IMG/VR virus record: IMGVR_UViG_3300036799_000076
Location: 1 to 32,214 of that record
DNA: 32,214 nucleotides
Strand: one strand, 5' to 3'
From: a virus
Below are positions 7,543 to 14,605 of the stretch, piece after piece (the stretch's first letter is position 1; each line of letters opens with the position of its first letter). The notes below the pieces were generated by a model. It saw only the letters and a list, made by a program, of their open reading frames with translations, was not told the origin of the DNA and did not search any database. The translations under genes and the position numbers were made by a program.

Positions 7543-7565
7543 GACCGTTTCACGTGCAACCTCCA

Positions 7566-7781
7566 ATGAGCGCGGACGGCGACCCGAAGGGGCTGTGGTC
7601 GACTGTGAGTCGGCTCGGCCACAGTCTGCTCGGGGCGCTACCTCCGGCGTTCGTCATGCTGGTACTCGTCAACGCCATCTTCCTCGCCACGGTGATGTGG
7701 TTCCTCACGCACCAGATGGACCAGCGGAACGCCTTGGTTGGGAGGCTGCTCGACCGCTGCATGCAAAGCGTCCCAAACTAG
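7566..7781 (+). CDS. Small one-helix membrane protein; possible N-terminal anchor for the glycosyltransferase
   Basis: The 71-residue protein has a single strong transmembrane helix (about residues 26-46, PPAFVMLVLVNAIFLATVMW). A polar, Arg-containing C-terminal tail follows. ATG 7566 is the likely start; GTG 7554 is an alternative. Taken alone it could be a holin-like or unknown membrane protein, a type often seen in alphaproteobacterial phage late regions. Its last sense codons form the slippery heptamer C CCA AAC just before the UAG stop. A -1 slip would fuse it directly to the downstream glycosyltransferase, giving a 378-residue membrane-anchored enzyme. See the finding on this junction. 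Confidence 0.7.
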   Translation: MSADGDPKGLWSTVSRLGHSLLGALPPAFVMLVLVNAIFLATVMWFLTHQMDQRNALVGRLLDRCMQSVPN

Positions 7782-8701
7782 GTCCGCTGCTGATCCATGC
7801 GCCCTGGGGGTTGGGCGACGCCATCTACGTCCGACCGCTGATCCGCGATGCTGCGCTCCAGCGCGAGGTCTACCTCGAGACGCCCTGGCCCGAGCTTTAC
7901 GCGGACCTGAACGTAAAATTCGTCCTCGGCCACAAGGGGCTGCGCCTGCAATGGCGCAACGTGCAGCGGCAGGCTGGCGCTCTCTGGGTGACGCCGCCCG
8001 CCGGGATCGACAAGGTAGCGCTCGGCTACGGGCCTTACGAGTTGGCCGAGAGCGACGTCTTCACCGCGATGGCTCTCAAGATGCCGATGCCGATGGTGAC
8101 GGTGACGGAGCCGGTGTGGGACCTGCCCGACTTGGGCGAGAGCCCGGTGGACCCCGGTGGCGCTCCGCTCGCCTTCGTCCGCCCAGTGATGCGGCGGCTG
8201 GAGTGGGATAACGAGGCGCGCAACCCGCTGCCGCAGTACGTGGCCGAGATCGCGGGCGAATTGAAGGCGGCCGGCTATGCCACTCTGGTGGTGTGCGACA
8301 TCCAAGTGGACCGCGAGATCCTGGCGCAGGGCATCATGCCGCCGCACAACCTGGCGCTGACCAAGGGCGAGTTGAACGTGCGGCAGTTGCTCGCGACGGT
8401 GCGGGACGCCGCGGTGGTGGTGGGGCCGGTCGGTTGGATCGTCCCGGCCTGCGTCGCGCTCAGCAAGCCCTGTTTTGTCGTTCTCGGGGGCAACGGCGGC
8501 ATGAACGCGCCGGACCGGCTGCTCCACCCGCGCATGGCCGCGGATCACATCGGTTTCGCGATGCCGGAGGCTTTCTGTCGATGCATGGATATGCACCACG
8601 ACTGTCGGAAGGAAGTGCCCGACCTGGCCGCGCAATGGCAGCGCTGGATGCGGCGTTGGGCCACGCCGAAGAGCGCGAAGAGGGCTCGCGCCCGCGCCTG
8701 A
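7697..8701 (+). CDS. Glycosyltransferase, GT9 (heptosyltransferase)-like
   Basis: Conserved sequence starts near 7784 with LLIHAPWGLGDAIYVRP, the nucleotide-sugar glycosyltransferase family 9 opening (R.GxxGD-like loop). It ends with a donor-site region GPVGWIVPACVALSKPC...GGNGG, as in ADP-heptose:LPS heptosyltransferases. A Cys/His cluster (CRCMDMHHDC) follows near the C-terminus. The start is a problem. GTG 7697 is the nearest canonical codon that keeps the whole domain, but it lacks a ribosome site and overlaps the membrane gene by 85 bases. TTG 7811 would cut off the first strand. Entry by a -1 frameshift at 7772-7778 fits better (307 residues after the slip). Substrate is unknown: host surface glycan or a virion protein. 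Confidence 0.8.
   Translation: MVPHAPDGPAERLGWEAARPLHAKRPKLGPLLIHAPWGLGDAIYVRPLIRDAALQREVYLETPWPELYADLNVKFVLGHKGLRLQWRNVQRQAGALWVTPPAGIDKVALGYGPYELAESDVFTAMALKMPMPMVTVTEPVWDLPDLGESPVDPGGAPLAFVRPVMRRLEWDNEARNPLPQYVAEIAGELKAAGYATLVVCDIQVDREILAQGIMPPHNLALTKGELNVRQLLATVRDAAVVVGPVGWIVPACVALSKPCFVVLGGNGGMNAPDRLLHPRMAADHIGFAMPEAFCRCMDMHHDCRKEVPDLAAQWQRWMRRWATPKSAKRARARA
7772..7778 (+). promoter_or_regulatory. Candidate -1 ribosomal frameshift heptamer C CCA AAC
   Basis: The heptamer is in phase with the small membrane protein frame (codons CCA 7773-7775 and AAC 7776-7778) and is followed immediately by the stop TAG (7779-7781). A -1 slip would continue as CTA GGT CCG CTG CTG ATC, entering the glycosyltransferase just before its first conserved strand. 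A possible short downstream hairpin, CGCCC (7800-7804) with GGGCG (7813-7817), lies 21 bases after the site. That is farther than usual for a stimulator. C CCA AAC obeys the X XXY YYZ rule but is not among the most efficient sites. Confidence 0.4.
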
Positions 8702-9291
8702 TCTGGAACGACGAATTCGGCTTCGGCTACTTCCCGGTCGATCCGGTCGACGCGCCGTATGATCGCGCCTACTGGGACAAGTACGTGGGCTATGCCGAGA
8801 CGCCGCTCGGCGCGGCGCTGAACCAGACAAGGTGCCAACTCGTCTCCCGCTTCTGGGGCGGACCTGTGGTCGACATCGGCATCGGCTGCGGCACGTTCAT
8901 GAAGACGCGGAAGGCGCGTGGCCTCACCTCGGGGTACGACGTCAATCCCGCCGCAGTGGCATGGCTACAGTCGATCGGCCGCTTTTGGGACCCATACACC
9001 CGCGCCTGCGAGGCGGTGACGATGTGGGACTCGCTCGAGCACATCCGGTGGTTCCCCGATCTGCTAGCGAACGTGACGGAGTTCGTGTTCGTCGCCCTGC
9101 CGGTGTTCAGGGACGCCGAGGACGCGATGACCTCGAAGCATTTCCGCCCCGACGAGCACTACTGGTACTTCACGCCGGAAGGACTGAAGCGCGTCATGTA
9201 CGATCTCGGCTGGGCCTGCTGCGAGGAGAACCGGAGCGAGACCATGCTCGGCCGTGAATCCATCGCCAGCTTCGCGTTCGAGCACATCTGA
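8635..9291 (+). CDS. Class I SAM-dependent methyltransferase
   Basis: The 218-residue protein has the methyltransferase motif I VVDIGIGCGTF (about residues 78-88), the acidic strand-2 end SGYDVNP, and the motif AVTMWDSLEHI (Asp132). The latter has the Methyltransf_23-like D-LEH signature found in enzymes acting on small molecules, sugars or lipids rather than DNA. There is no DPPY or NPPY DNA-methylase motif. ATG 8635 overlaps the glycosyltransferase by 67 bases; TTG 8656 would also work. The overlap with the sugar-transfer gene suggests both act on the same glycan, for example O-methylation of a transferred sugar. That is inference. Confidence 0.85.
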   Translation: MAALDAALGHAEEREEGSRPRLIWNDEFGFGYFPVDPVDAPYDRAYWDKYVGYAETPLGAALNQTRCQLVSRFWGGPVVDIGIGCGTFMKTRKARGLTSGYDVNPAAVAWLQSIGRFWDPYTRACEAVTMWDSLEHIRWFPDLLANVTEFVFVALPVFRDAEDAMTSKHFRPDEHYWYFTPEGLKRVMYDLGWACCEENRSETMLGRESIASFAFEHI

Positions 9292-9292
9292 G

Positions 9293-9973
9293 ATGGACTT
9301 TCGCCGTATCACGGCGGTGGTAACGCCCGCGCCGAACCAGGACCTCATCTCGCTGCAGGACGCGCGCGACGAGCTTGGCACCAAGCGTGCGGACGATGCG
9401 CGGCTGCGGCGCTATATCGCGGAAAGCTCGGCGGCCATCGCCACCTACACCCGCCGCGTGTGGCGGCAGGAGACGGTCACCGAGACGTTCTATTTTGGCG
9501 GCTACAACTGGGGTGGTGGCTACAACGGCTGGGACTGGGGCAATCGCTACCACGCGCATGGCGGCCCGATCGCTCTGGTGCTGTCGCGCTTTCCGGTGGC
9601 CTCGATCGACGGGGTCACCATCCCCGACGGCACCCCGCTCGATCCGACCGGCTACGTGCTCGACGCGGCCAAGGGGTTGCTCTACCGAGCCGACGACTGC
9701 TCCGTCTACGATGCCTGGGGCGGCAACCTCAGCGTTACCTATACCGGCGGCTACAAGGACGTCGACGATGTCCCGGCGGACGTGCGGCAGGGCTGCATGA
9801 CCCTGGTCCGGCACCGCGCCGCCTCGTTCAGCCGCGATCCGTACCTGCGCTCGATCAATGTGCCTGGCGTGCAGGAGGAGACCTACTGGGTCGGGCAGAT
9901 TGGCGAGAGCGGCTCGATGCCGCCGGAAACGGCCGGCCTGCTCTCGGGCCACATCGACATGCGGAGCGCCTGA
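9293..9973 (+). CDS. Head-tail connector protein, gp6-like
   Basis: The 226-residue protein has the helical N-terminus of HK97 gp6-like connectors (LISLQDARDELGTKRADDARLRRYI...AAIATYTRRVW). The family binds under the portal ring. The middle carries an unusual Gly/Tyr/Trp-rich loop (about residues 65-85, FGGYNWGGGYNGWDWGN). The C-terminal part has PADVRQGCMTLVRHRAASFSRDP, typical of connectors, although the protein is about twice the size of HK97 gp6 (about 110). The start ATG 9293 lies two bases from the methyltransferase stop. The assignment to connector is firm by pattern and position. Confidence 0.82.
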   Translation: MDFRRITAVVTPAPNQDLISLQDARDELGTKRADDARLRRYIAESSAAIATYTRRVWRQETVTETFYFGGYNWGGGYNGWDWGNRYHAHGGPIALVLSRFPVASIDGVTIPDGTPLDPTGYVLDAAKGLLYRADDCSVYDAWGGNLSVTYTGGYKDVDDVPADVRQGCMTLVRHRAASFSRDPYLRSINVPGVQEETYWVGQIGESGSMPPETAGLLSGHIDMRSA

Positions 9974-9976
9974 CCG

Positions 9977-10399
9977 ATGGAAGCACCCGGCAGCTACTTC
10001 CTGCTGATCAACAAGACGGACTTCAACATCACCGGCGCGGCCACCTATGTCGGCGATTGGACGACCGATCTCGACGGCATGGTCTCGGCCTCGGTGCAGT
10101 GCGACTTCCGCTCTGGGGCAGCGTCTGGCGGCGGCGAGGTCCGTGCCTTCCTGCAAACCTCGCTCGATGACGGCAACACCATCGTCGACATCGCCTGCAT
10201 GCTGTTCACCGGGAGCGATCGGCGGGTGGTCAACGTCGCCGCCAACGCGACCTCGCAGACCCCAGCCTCCGCGACCGACGTCACTCTCGCCGATGACACC
10301 GTGCTTGCGGGCGTGCTGGGCAACCGGCTGCGGCTGAAGCTGGTCTCCACCGGCACCTGGGCCAACACCTATCTCGGCGGGCGGATGGTGGTGCGATGA
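9977..10399 (+). CDS. Putative virion protein, beta-rich, function unknown
   Basis: This 140-residue protein looks all-beta (FLLINKTDFNITGAATYVGDW, VSASVQCDF, VRAFLQTSLDDGNTIVDIACMLF). The pattern is like small phage structural proteins that report a value with an error: strands around LQTSLDDG. It lies between the connector and other head-tail genes, with a 3-base gap after the connector stop. Its stop overlaps the next start (ATGA 10396-10399). A decoration or neck role is plausible, but no family is certain. Confidence 0.72.
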   Translation: MEAPGSYFLLINKTDFNITGAATYVGDWTTDLDGMVSASVQCDFRSGAASGGGEVRAFLQTSLDDGNTIVDIACMLFTGSDRRVVNVAANATSQTPASATDVTLADDTVLAGVLGNRLRLKLVSTGTWANTYLGGRMVVR

Positions 10400-10584
10400 T
10401 AACGCTGCTGATCTATGTCCTCGTCCTGGTGCTGCTGTTCGGCGTGCTCGCCTACGCCGTGCGCTTGCTGCCGCTCGAGCCGCCGTGGAACCAGGTCGCC
10501 TTGGTGGTGCTGGCGGTGGTCTTCGTGCTGGCGATCCTGAACCTGTTCGTGCCGATGATCCCAGGGATGCCGGTGCTGAGGTGA
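10396..10584 (+). CDS. Two-helix small membrane protein, Thivi_2564-like
   Basis: The 62 residues form two hydrophobic helices (about 2-24 and 34-53) separated by a short LLPLEPPWNQ linker. The arrangement resembles by eye the small Thivi_2564 family of membrane proteins found in bacteria and prophages. It is translated by ATGA overlap from the preceding gene, and the following gene starts five bases later. It could be a holin or an inserted membrane effector. The two-helix shape fits a class II holin, but no endolysin is nearby. Function unknown. Confidence 0.65.
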   Translation: MITLLIYVLVLVLLFGVLAYAVRLLPLEPPWNQVALVVLAVVFVLAILNLFVPMIPGMPVLR

Positions 10585-10588
10585 CGCC

Positions 10589-10942
10589 ATGGACCTGAGC
10601 GCCACCTTCAACTTTCTCTCCAACTCGGACAAGCCAATCGTGCTGCGACGGCTGACCTATGGCGGGATGGTGCTCGACGTGCAGTGCCTCGCGCGGGTCA
10701 CGCTATTCAACCCGCAGGCGCAATTCCAGATCGAGCAGGCAGGCGGCATCGCCCAGGGCGACCGTCAGTGCATCATCTCGAACACCGAGATCGACGCGAA
10801 GGGTTGGCCGGGCCCGCCACGGCGCGGCGATATCCTCGTGATCCTGGACGAGGGTGTCACCACTTCGGTGCTCGGCTGCGACGTGTCCGACCTGGGCGGC
10901 ACGCGTGTCCGCCACAACCTGACCCTGCGCGGCGGCGGCTAA
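10589..10942 (+). CDS. Putative head closure (stopper) protein
   Basis: The 117-residue protein is beta-rich and opens MDLSATFNFLSNSDKPIVLRR. It lies in the operon slot between the connector and the gp10-like protein where head-closure proteins are usually encoded. The ribosome site GAGGTGA precedes ATG 10589. No catalytic or binding motif is visible. The stopper assignment rests on position and size and remains inference. Its TAA overlaps the next ATG (TAATG 10940-10944). Confidence 0.6.
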   Translation: MDLSATFNFLSNSDKPIVLRRLTYGGMVLDVQCLARVTLFNPQAQFQIEQAGGIAQGDRQCIISNTEIDAKGWPGPPRRGDILVILDEGVTTSVLGCDVSDLGGTRVRHNLTLRGGG

Positions 10943-11733
10943 TGGCGCAGGCGTGGAGCGCCCGCGAGGTCGTCGGCTGGAACAAGACCGGCCGGCCGGT
11001 GCCTGGCGCCGAGGTGCCGGCGCTGTTCACCGCCGACCAGTTGGACGCCTTCCAGCGCAACATCACGGTCGGCATCACGGAGATGGCCGAGGAGGCGGCG
11101 GCCGAGGCGCTGCGGGAGCAGACGGTGCAGGCGCAGCGGGAGGTCATCGGCCGGGAGACGTCCCGCTCCGGCGGCATCGCGCCGCTGCCGCGTGTGGTGG
11201 TGGATGGCGTGCAGGACGCGCCGCTCTCGGCCATCTCGGCCGACAGCGTCATCGTCATCCTGTGGAACTACCTGCCGGAGGTGGCGCGGCGGACCTACGA
11301 GGCGATGGTGCTGCGCTCGCCGCGGCTGAGTGGGCGCTACATCGAAGGGCTGCTGGTGTTCATCGACGGCCAGCCCGGCGACTTCGGCCAGATCGACAAC
11401 GACACCAAGGAGGTGCGCCTCGTCGCCTCCGTGCCCTATGCCCGCCGGCTCGAGGTCGGCAAGGACCACGCGGGCGCACCCTGGGTCAAGCAGGTCGCGC
11501 CGCACATCGTCGAGGAGACGGCCATCGTCGGCAAGCGCAAGTTCGGCGACCTCGCCAACGTGGCATACAGCTACGTCGACCTGTCGGGCGCCTGGGCGCT
11601 GAGCCCGGCCGGGATGGTCCCGCGCCATTTCGAGCGCGGCCGGTGGCGCTACGGCAAGAGCCCGCGCACTCGCGGTGGCATGCTGGAGACCCATGTCCGC
11701 TATCCCGCCATCCTGATGACACCGCGCGAGTGA
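10942..11733 (+). CDS. HK97 gp10-like head-tail joining protein (extended)
   Basis: The 263-residue protein contains SVPYARRLEVGKDHAGAP (about residues 164-181), which fits the Y-ARxxExG core of the HK97 gp10/tail completion family. That core is here embedded in a longer protein. HK97 gp10-like proteins are usually 110-180 residues, so the N-terminal helical part (EMAEEAAAEALREQTVQAQRE) and flanking segments are extra. The position between stopper and tail terminator is the canonical place. ATG 10942 overlaps the previous stop. Moderate confidence in family, good confidence in a neck/tail completion role. Confidence 0.68.
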   Translation: MAQAWSAREVVGWNKTGRPVPGAEVPALFTADQLDAFQRNITVGITEMAEEAAAEALREQTVQAQREVIGRETSRSGGIAPLPRVVVDGVQDAPLSAISADSVIVILWNYLPEVARRTYEAMVLRSPRLSGRYIEGLLVFIDGQPGDFGQIDNDTKEVRLVASVPYARRLEVGKDHAGAPWVKQVAPHIVEETAIVGKRKFGDLANVAYSYVDLSGAWALSPAGMVPRHFERGRWRYGKSPRTRGGMLETHVRYPAILMTPRE

Positions 11734-11737
11734 TGCA

Positions 11738-12193
11738 GTGGATGAAGCCCTCTACCGCACCATCCGCGACGACATCATGCTCGCCTGGAACGCGCGCTGG
11801 GCGCGGACGGACATTCCGGTGTTCTGGCGCAGCGGCGGCCCGCAGCCGCGCGTGGATCCGCTGGGCCAGCCCAACTTCCTGCGCGCCGAGATCGCCTTCG
11901 CCCGGCAGGAACTCTCTGGCTTCGGTGGCGGCCTGCACACCAACTTCCGCATTCAGCGCGGCAACGTGGTGCTGCGGTCCTTCTCCTCACGCGCCATCGA
12001 CACCGAGACCGAGGGTCTCAAGGTGATCGGCGAGGCGACCAAGGTGTTCCGCCTCTACCGGGTGACCGATAGCGTGGGCGGGGACCTGTCCTTCGCCGGC
12101 CCCAACAGCGGTTTCGACTGGGGCCCGACCGAAGATGGCGTCTGGTTCATGCGCGGGTATCGCGTCAGTTTCGAGTACCGGTTCTTCGGCTGA
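11738..12193 (+). CDS. Tail terminator-like protein, copy 1
   Basis: This 151-residue protein starts at GTG 11738 (MDEALYRTIRDDIMLAWNARW). Its C-terminal block, WGPTEDGVWFMRGYRVSFEYRFF, ends with the strand pattern typical of tail terminators (gpU-like). These cap the tail tube and fix its length. The size and location just before the tube gene fit. The next gene is an obvious paralog. The stop overlaps the paralog's start (TGATG). Confidence 0.65.
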   Translation: MDEALYRTIRDDIMLAWNARWARTDIPVFWRSGGPQPRVDPLGQPNFLRAEIAFARQELSGFGGGLHTNFRIQRGNVVLRSFSSRAIDTETEGLKVIGEATKVFRLYRVTDSVGGDLSFAGPNSGFDWGPTEDGVWFMRGYRVSFEYRFFG

Positions 12194-12687
12194 TGCCGAT
12201 CGACGCCGCCAACCTCTATCTCACCATCAGCAACGACATCATGCTGGCCTGGAACGCCGCATGGCAACGCAGCGACGTGCCGGTGCTGTGGCGCGACAAC
12301 GACCCGCTGCCGCATCCCGATCCGACCTTCCCGCGCAACGCTGGCACGGGCGGGCTCAATCACTGGTTCCGCAACGAGATCGACTTCGGGATGGAGGAGG
12401 TGGCCGAGTACGGCGGCGGCCACGAGCGCAACATCCGGGTGCAGTACGGCAGCCTGCTGATGCGGTGCTTCACGACGATGATGCTGGACAACGAGGACGA
12501 GGCGCTGGCGCTGATTTCGGATGCATCGCGGATCTTCCGCGGCTATCGCGGCATCGACGCGAACGGCTGCCAGTTGAGCTTCCTCGAGAGCGGCACCGGG
12601 CTTGAGTGGGCGCCGACCGACGACGGTGTCTGGTTCATGCGCGGCTTGCTCGCCGTGTTCGAGTTTCGGTTTCGGGCTACCTCCTAA
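12193..12687 (+). CDS. Tail terminator-like protein, copy 2 (paralog of the preceding gene)
   Basis: The 164-residue protein aligns by eye along its length with the preceding gene: NDIMLAWNAAW versus DDIMLAWNARW; VPVLWR versus IPVFWR; an Asn-Arg-x-Gln region (NIRVQYG versus NFRIQRG); and PTDDGVWFMRG versus PTEDGVWFMRG near the end. It has about 13 extra residues in the middle. Both could form the terminator ring, or one might cap the tail while the other joins head and neck. Which copy is the terminator cannot be told. The gap to the homing endonuclease is 18 bases. Confidence 0.65.
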   Translation: MPIDAANLYLTISNDIMLAWNAAWQRSDVPVLWRDNDPLPHPDPTFPRNAGTGGLNHWFRNEIDFGMEEVAEYGGGHERNIRVQYGSLLMRCFTTMMLDNEDEALALISDASRIFRGYRGIDANGCQLSFLESGTGLEWAPTDDGVWFMRGLLAVFEFRFRATS

Positions 12688-12705
12688 CCGGAGTTTAGCG
12701 AGGCG

Positions 12706-13248
12706 ATGGCTGGTGGCGACCCTGCCGCATGCGCGGCGCGGCGGGTGAAGCCCGTCTTCATCTACACACTCGTCGATCCGCGCAACAGCACCGTCTTCTA
12801 CGTCGGCAAGACTGAGAACGCGCTTAAAGTTCGGCTCAGTGGCCATATCTGCGATGCGCGCGCCGGGCGCTCCTCCCATGGCCCGATCACCCGAGCAATC
12901 CTCGCGGCCGGATTGAAGCCGATGATCTACCAGTTGGAGGTTGTCGGGGACGATTGGGCAGCAGCAGAACGGAGATGGATCGCCTACTATCGCGCGGTTG
13001 GGCGTCTAGCCAATCGTGCCGATGGCGGCCAAGGCGGTAGCGGCGGCGGAAGCGGGAATGCCTGGAGAGGCAACACTCAGAGTAGGGAGCATAGTGCGAG
13101 GAAGCGCCTGGCGATGAAGAAGTATCAAGGTCAGCTAAGCATCGATCAAGCGGTGAGATGGCGCGATCCTGAATACCGGGCGAGGCTGATCGGAAGCATG
13201 ACAGGCAGGATGCTTTCCGATCCGCATCAAGAGCGAAACCTGGACTGA
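12706..13248 (+). CDS. GIY-YIG homing endonuclease, free-standing
   Basis: This is a selfish DNA-cutting gene that spreads by copying itself into uninterrupted alleles. The GIY-YIG domain has IYTL (residues 19-22), YVGKT (32-36), Arg43 and the catalytic-type Glu88 in AERRWI. It then has a Gly-rich linker (NRADGGQGGSGGGSG) and a NUMOD3-like DNA-binding segment (SREHSARKRLAMKKY). A basic tail of about 40 residues follows. Family and domain order are clear. It sits between the tail terminator pair and the tail tube gene, where no structural gene of this type belongs. Its codons look richer in A/T than its neighbours'. It probably inserted into the intergenic gap without breaking a gene. Confidence 0.88.
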   Translation: MAGGDPAACAARRVKPVFIYTLVDPRNSTVFYVGKTENALKVRLSGHICDARAGRSSHGPITRAILAAGLKPMIYQLEVVGDDWAAAERRWIAYYRAVGRLANRADGGQGGSGGGSGNAWRGNTQSREHSARKRLAMKKYQGQLSIDQAVRWRDPEYRARLIGSMTGRMLSDPHQERNLD

Positions 13249-13256
13249 ATGTCCGG

Positions 13257-13280
13257 TTGCCCTGAGCCGTCCTTGGGCAA
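13257..13280 (+). other. Short hairpin before the tail tube gene
   Basis: TTGCCC (13257-13262) and GGGCAA (13275-13280) form a six-base stem with a 12-base loop, between the homing endonuclease stop (13248) and the tail tube start (13306). It may be a remnant of the original intergenic region or a weak regulatory structure. Short stems of this kind arise by chance, so the call is weak. Confidence 0.25.
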
Positions 13281-13305
13281 GACGCGATCATGATGGAGAC
13301 GGAAC

Positions 13306-14547
13306 GTGCCCCTAGCTGAAGGTGTTAGCGCCAGAATTGCCTACAAGCCCTATGCGACCGGCAACATCACGCCGAACGCGCTCGACGATCCGTTGACTGC
13401 GCCCGGCCCGACCGGCGGTCAGTCGCTGCGTCGTGTCAGCAGCACGCTCGGCCTGGCCAAGAATACGTATCAGAGCGCCGAGATCAGAACCGATCGCCAG
13501 ATCGTGGACTTCCGGCACGGCACGCAGCGGGTCGAGGGCAACATCGCGGGCGAACTGTCGCTGGCGACCTACATGGAACTGTTCGAGGCCGTGCACCGCG
13601 ACACGCGCACCCCGGGTTCCACGGTCGATCAGACGACACTGACCAGCATCGCGGCAAGCGCGTCGGCCTCCACCCTGACGTTTGGCGGTGGCGATCCGGT
13701 CGCGGCCGGGCTAACCGCCGGCACGGTGATCCGGGTGACCGGCACGGGGACCGCCAACGACAACAAGAACTTCACCATCATAGCCTTCGGTGGCACCAAC
13801 CACCGGACGGTGACCGTCGATCCGAAACCGGTGGATATGACGACGCCGATCACCACCTTTTCCACTACGGCACCGGGCAGCTCCACGAGCCCGCCCTCGA
13901 GCAACTTCATAAAGCGTAAGTTCGGGTTCGAGGTGTTCCACGACGACCTAAACCTGGCCCGGCTCTACCAGGAGTGTCGCGTCGGCAGCTATCGCCTCGC
14001 TCTGCCGGCCACCGGTATGTCGACAGTGGAGTTCACCGTCATGGGTCGTTCGCAATACAACCCGCCGACCGGTCCCTACTTCACGGCTCCGGCACCGGAG
14101 ACCGGGACGTCGGTGCTCGCCGCGGTCAACGGCAGCCTCTTCTTCGGCTCGCAGAAGATCGGCGTGGCCACGAGCGCTGATCTCACGATGACCCTCACGC
14201 CAACGGCGGCAGAAGTCATCGGCCAGAACTACTCGGCCGAGATTTTCCTCGGCCGGGCCAATATGACCGGCACGGTCACCGCCTTCCTCGACAGCCAAGA
14301 CCTCATCAACGACTTCATCCAGGAGACTGAAGTCTCGATGCTGTTCACGCTCAACGCCTCGAGCGCGGCGAACAGTCCATCGATGACCATCTACCTGCCG
14401 CGTCTGAAGTTCGGCACGGCCGGGGTGAACTTGACCGGCGAGGGCGGCCAATCCGTCTCGCTCAATGTCCAGGCGCTGAAATACGTCGGCTCCGCTCCAG
14501 GCGTGCCGCACACGACCGTGGTCATCCACGACACAGAAGCGGTCTGA
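13306..14547 (+). CDS. Major tail tube protein
   Basis: The 413-residue protein is of the Phage_tube_2-like type. It begins with MPLAEGVSARIAYKPYATGN and contains about 100 residues of an all-beta insert (about residues 105-205: ASASTLTFGGG..., GTVIRVTGTGTANDNKNFTI) that is regularly found in this family. The tube core follows (FEVFHDDLNLARLYQECRVGS, AEVIGQNYSAEIFLGRANMTGTVTAF). The start is GTG 13306 after GGAGACGGAAC. It polymerises around the tape measure to make the tail. The following 100 bases hold two hairpins, then the chaperone genes, which is the usual order. Confidence 0.85.
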   Translation: MPLAEGVSARIAYKPYATGNITPNALDDPLTAPGPTGGQSLRRVSSTLGLAKNTYQSAEIRTDRQIVDFRHGTQRVEGNIAGELSLATYMELFEAVHRDTRTPGSTVDQTTLTSIAASASASTLTFGGGDPVAAGLTAGTVIRVTGTGTANDNKNFTIIAFGGTNHRTVTVDPKPVDMTTPITTFSTTAPGSSTSPPSSNFIKRKFGFEVFHDDLNLARLYQECRVGSYRLALPATGMSTVEFTVMGRSQYNPPTGPYFTAPAPETGTSVLAAVNGSLFFGSQKIGVATSADLTMTLTPTAAEVIGQNYSAEIFLGRANMTGTVTAFLDSQDLINDFIQETEVSMLFTLNASSAANSPSMTIYLPRLKFGTAGVNLTGEGGQSVSLNVQALKYVGSAPGVPHTTVVIHDTEAV

Positions 14548-14552
14548 CCGAG

Positions 14553-14572
14553 ATCCCGTCCGGCAACGGGAT
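14553..14572 (+). terminator. Hairpin just after the tail tube gene
   Basis: ATCCCGT (14553-14559) and ACGGGAT (14566-14572) form a perfect seven-base stem with a six-base loop, beginning five bases after the tube stop. No U-run follows. By position it resembles the post-capsid hairpin and may reduce read-through or protect the 3' end of the tube message, which must be made in large excess. Confidence 0.45.
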
Positions 14573-14605
14573 GGCGCTTCGGCGCGCGTTGAGGGGGTGG
14601 GGCGG

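Noticed and set aside
8293-8634. Long N-terminal extension of the methyltransferase frame
   Set aside because: It lies wholly inside the glycosyltransferase in another frame and has low-complexity Arg/Gly/Ala composition. ATG 8635 starts the real protein.
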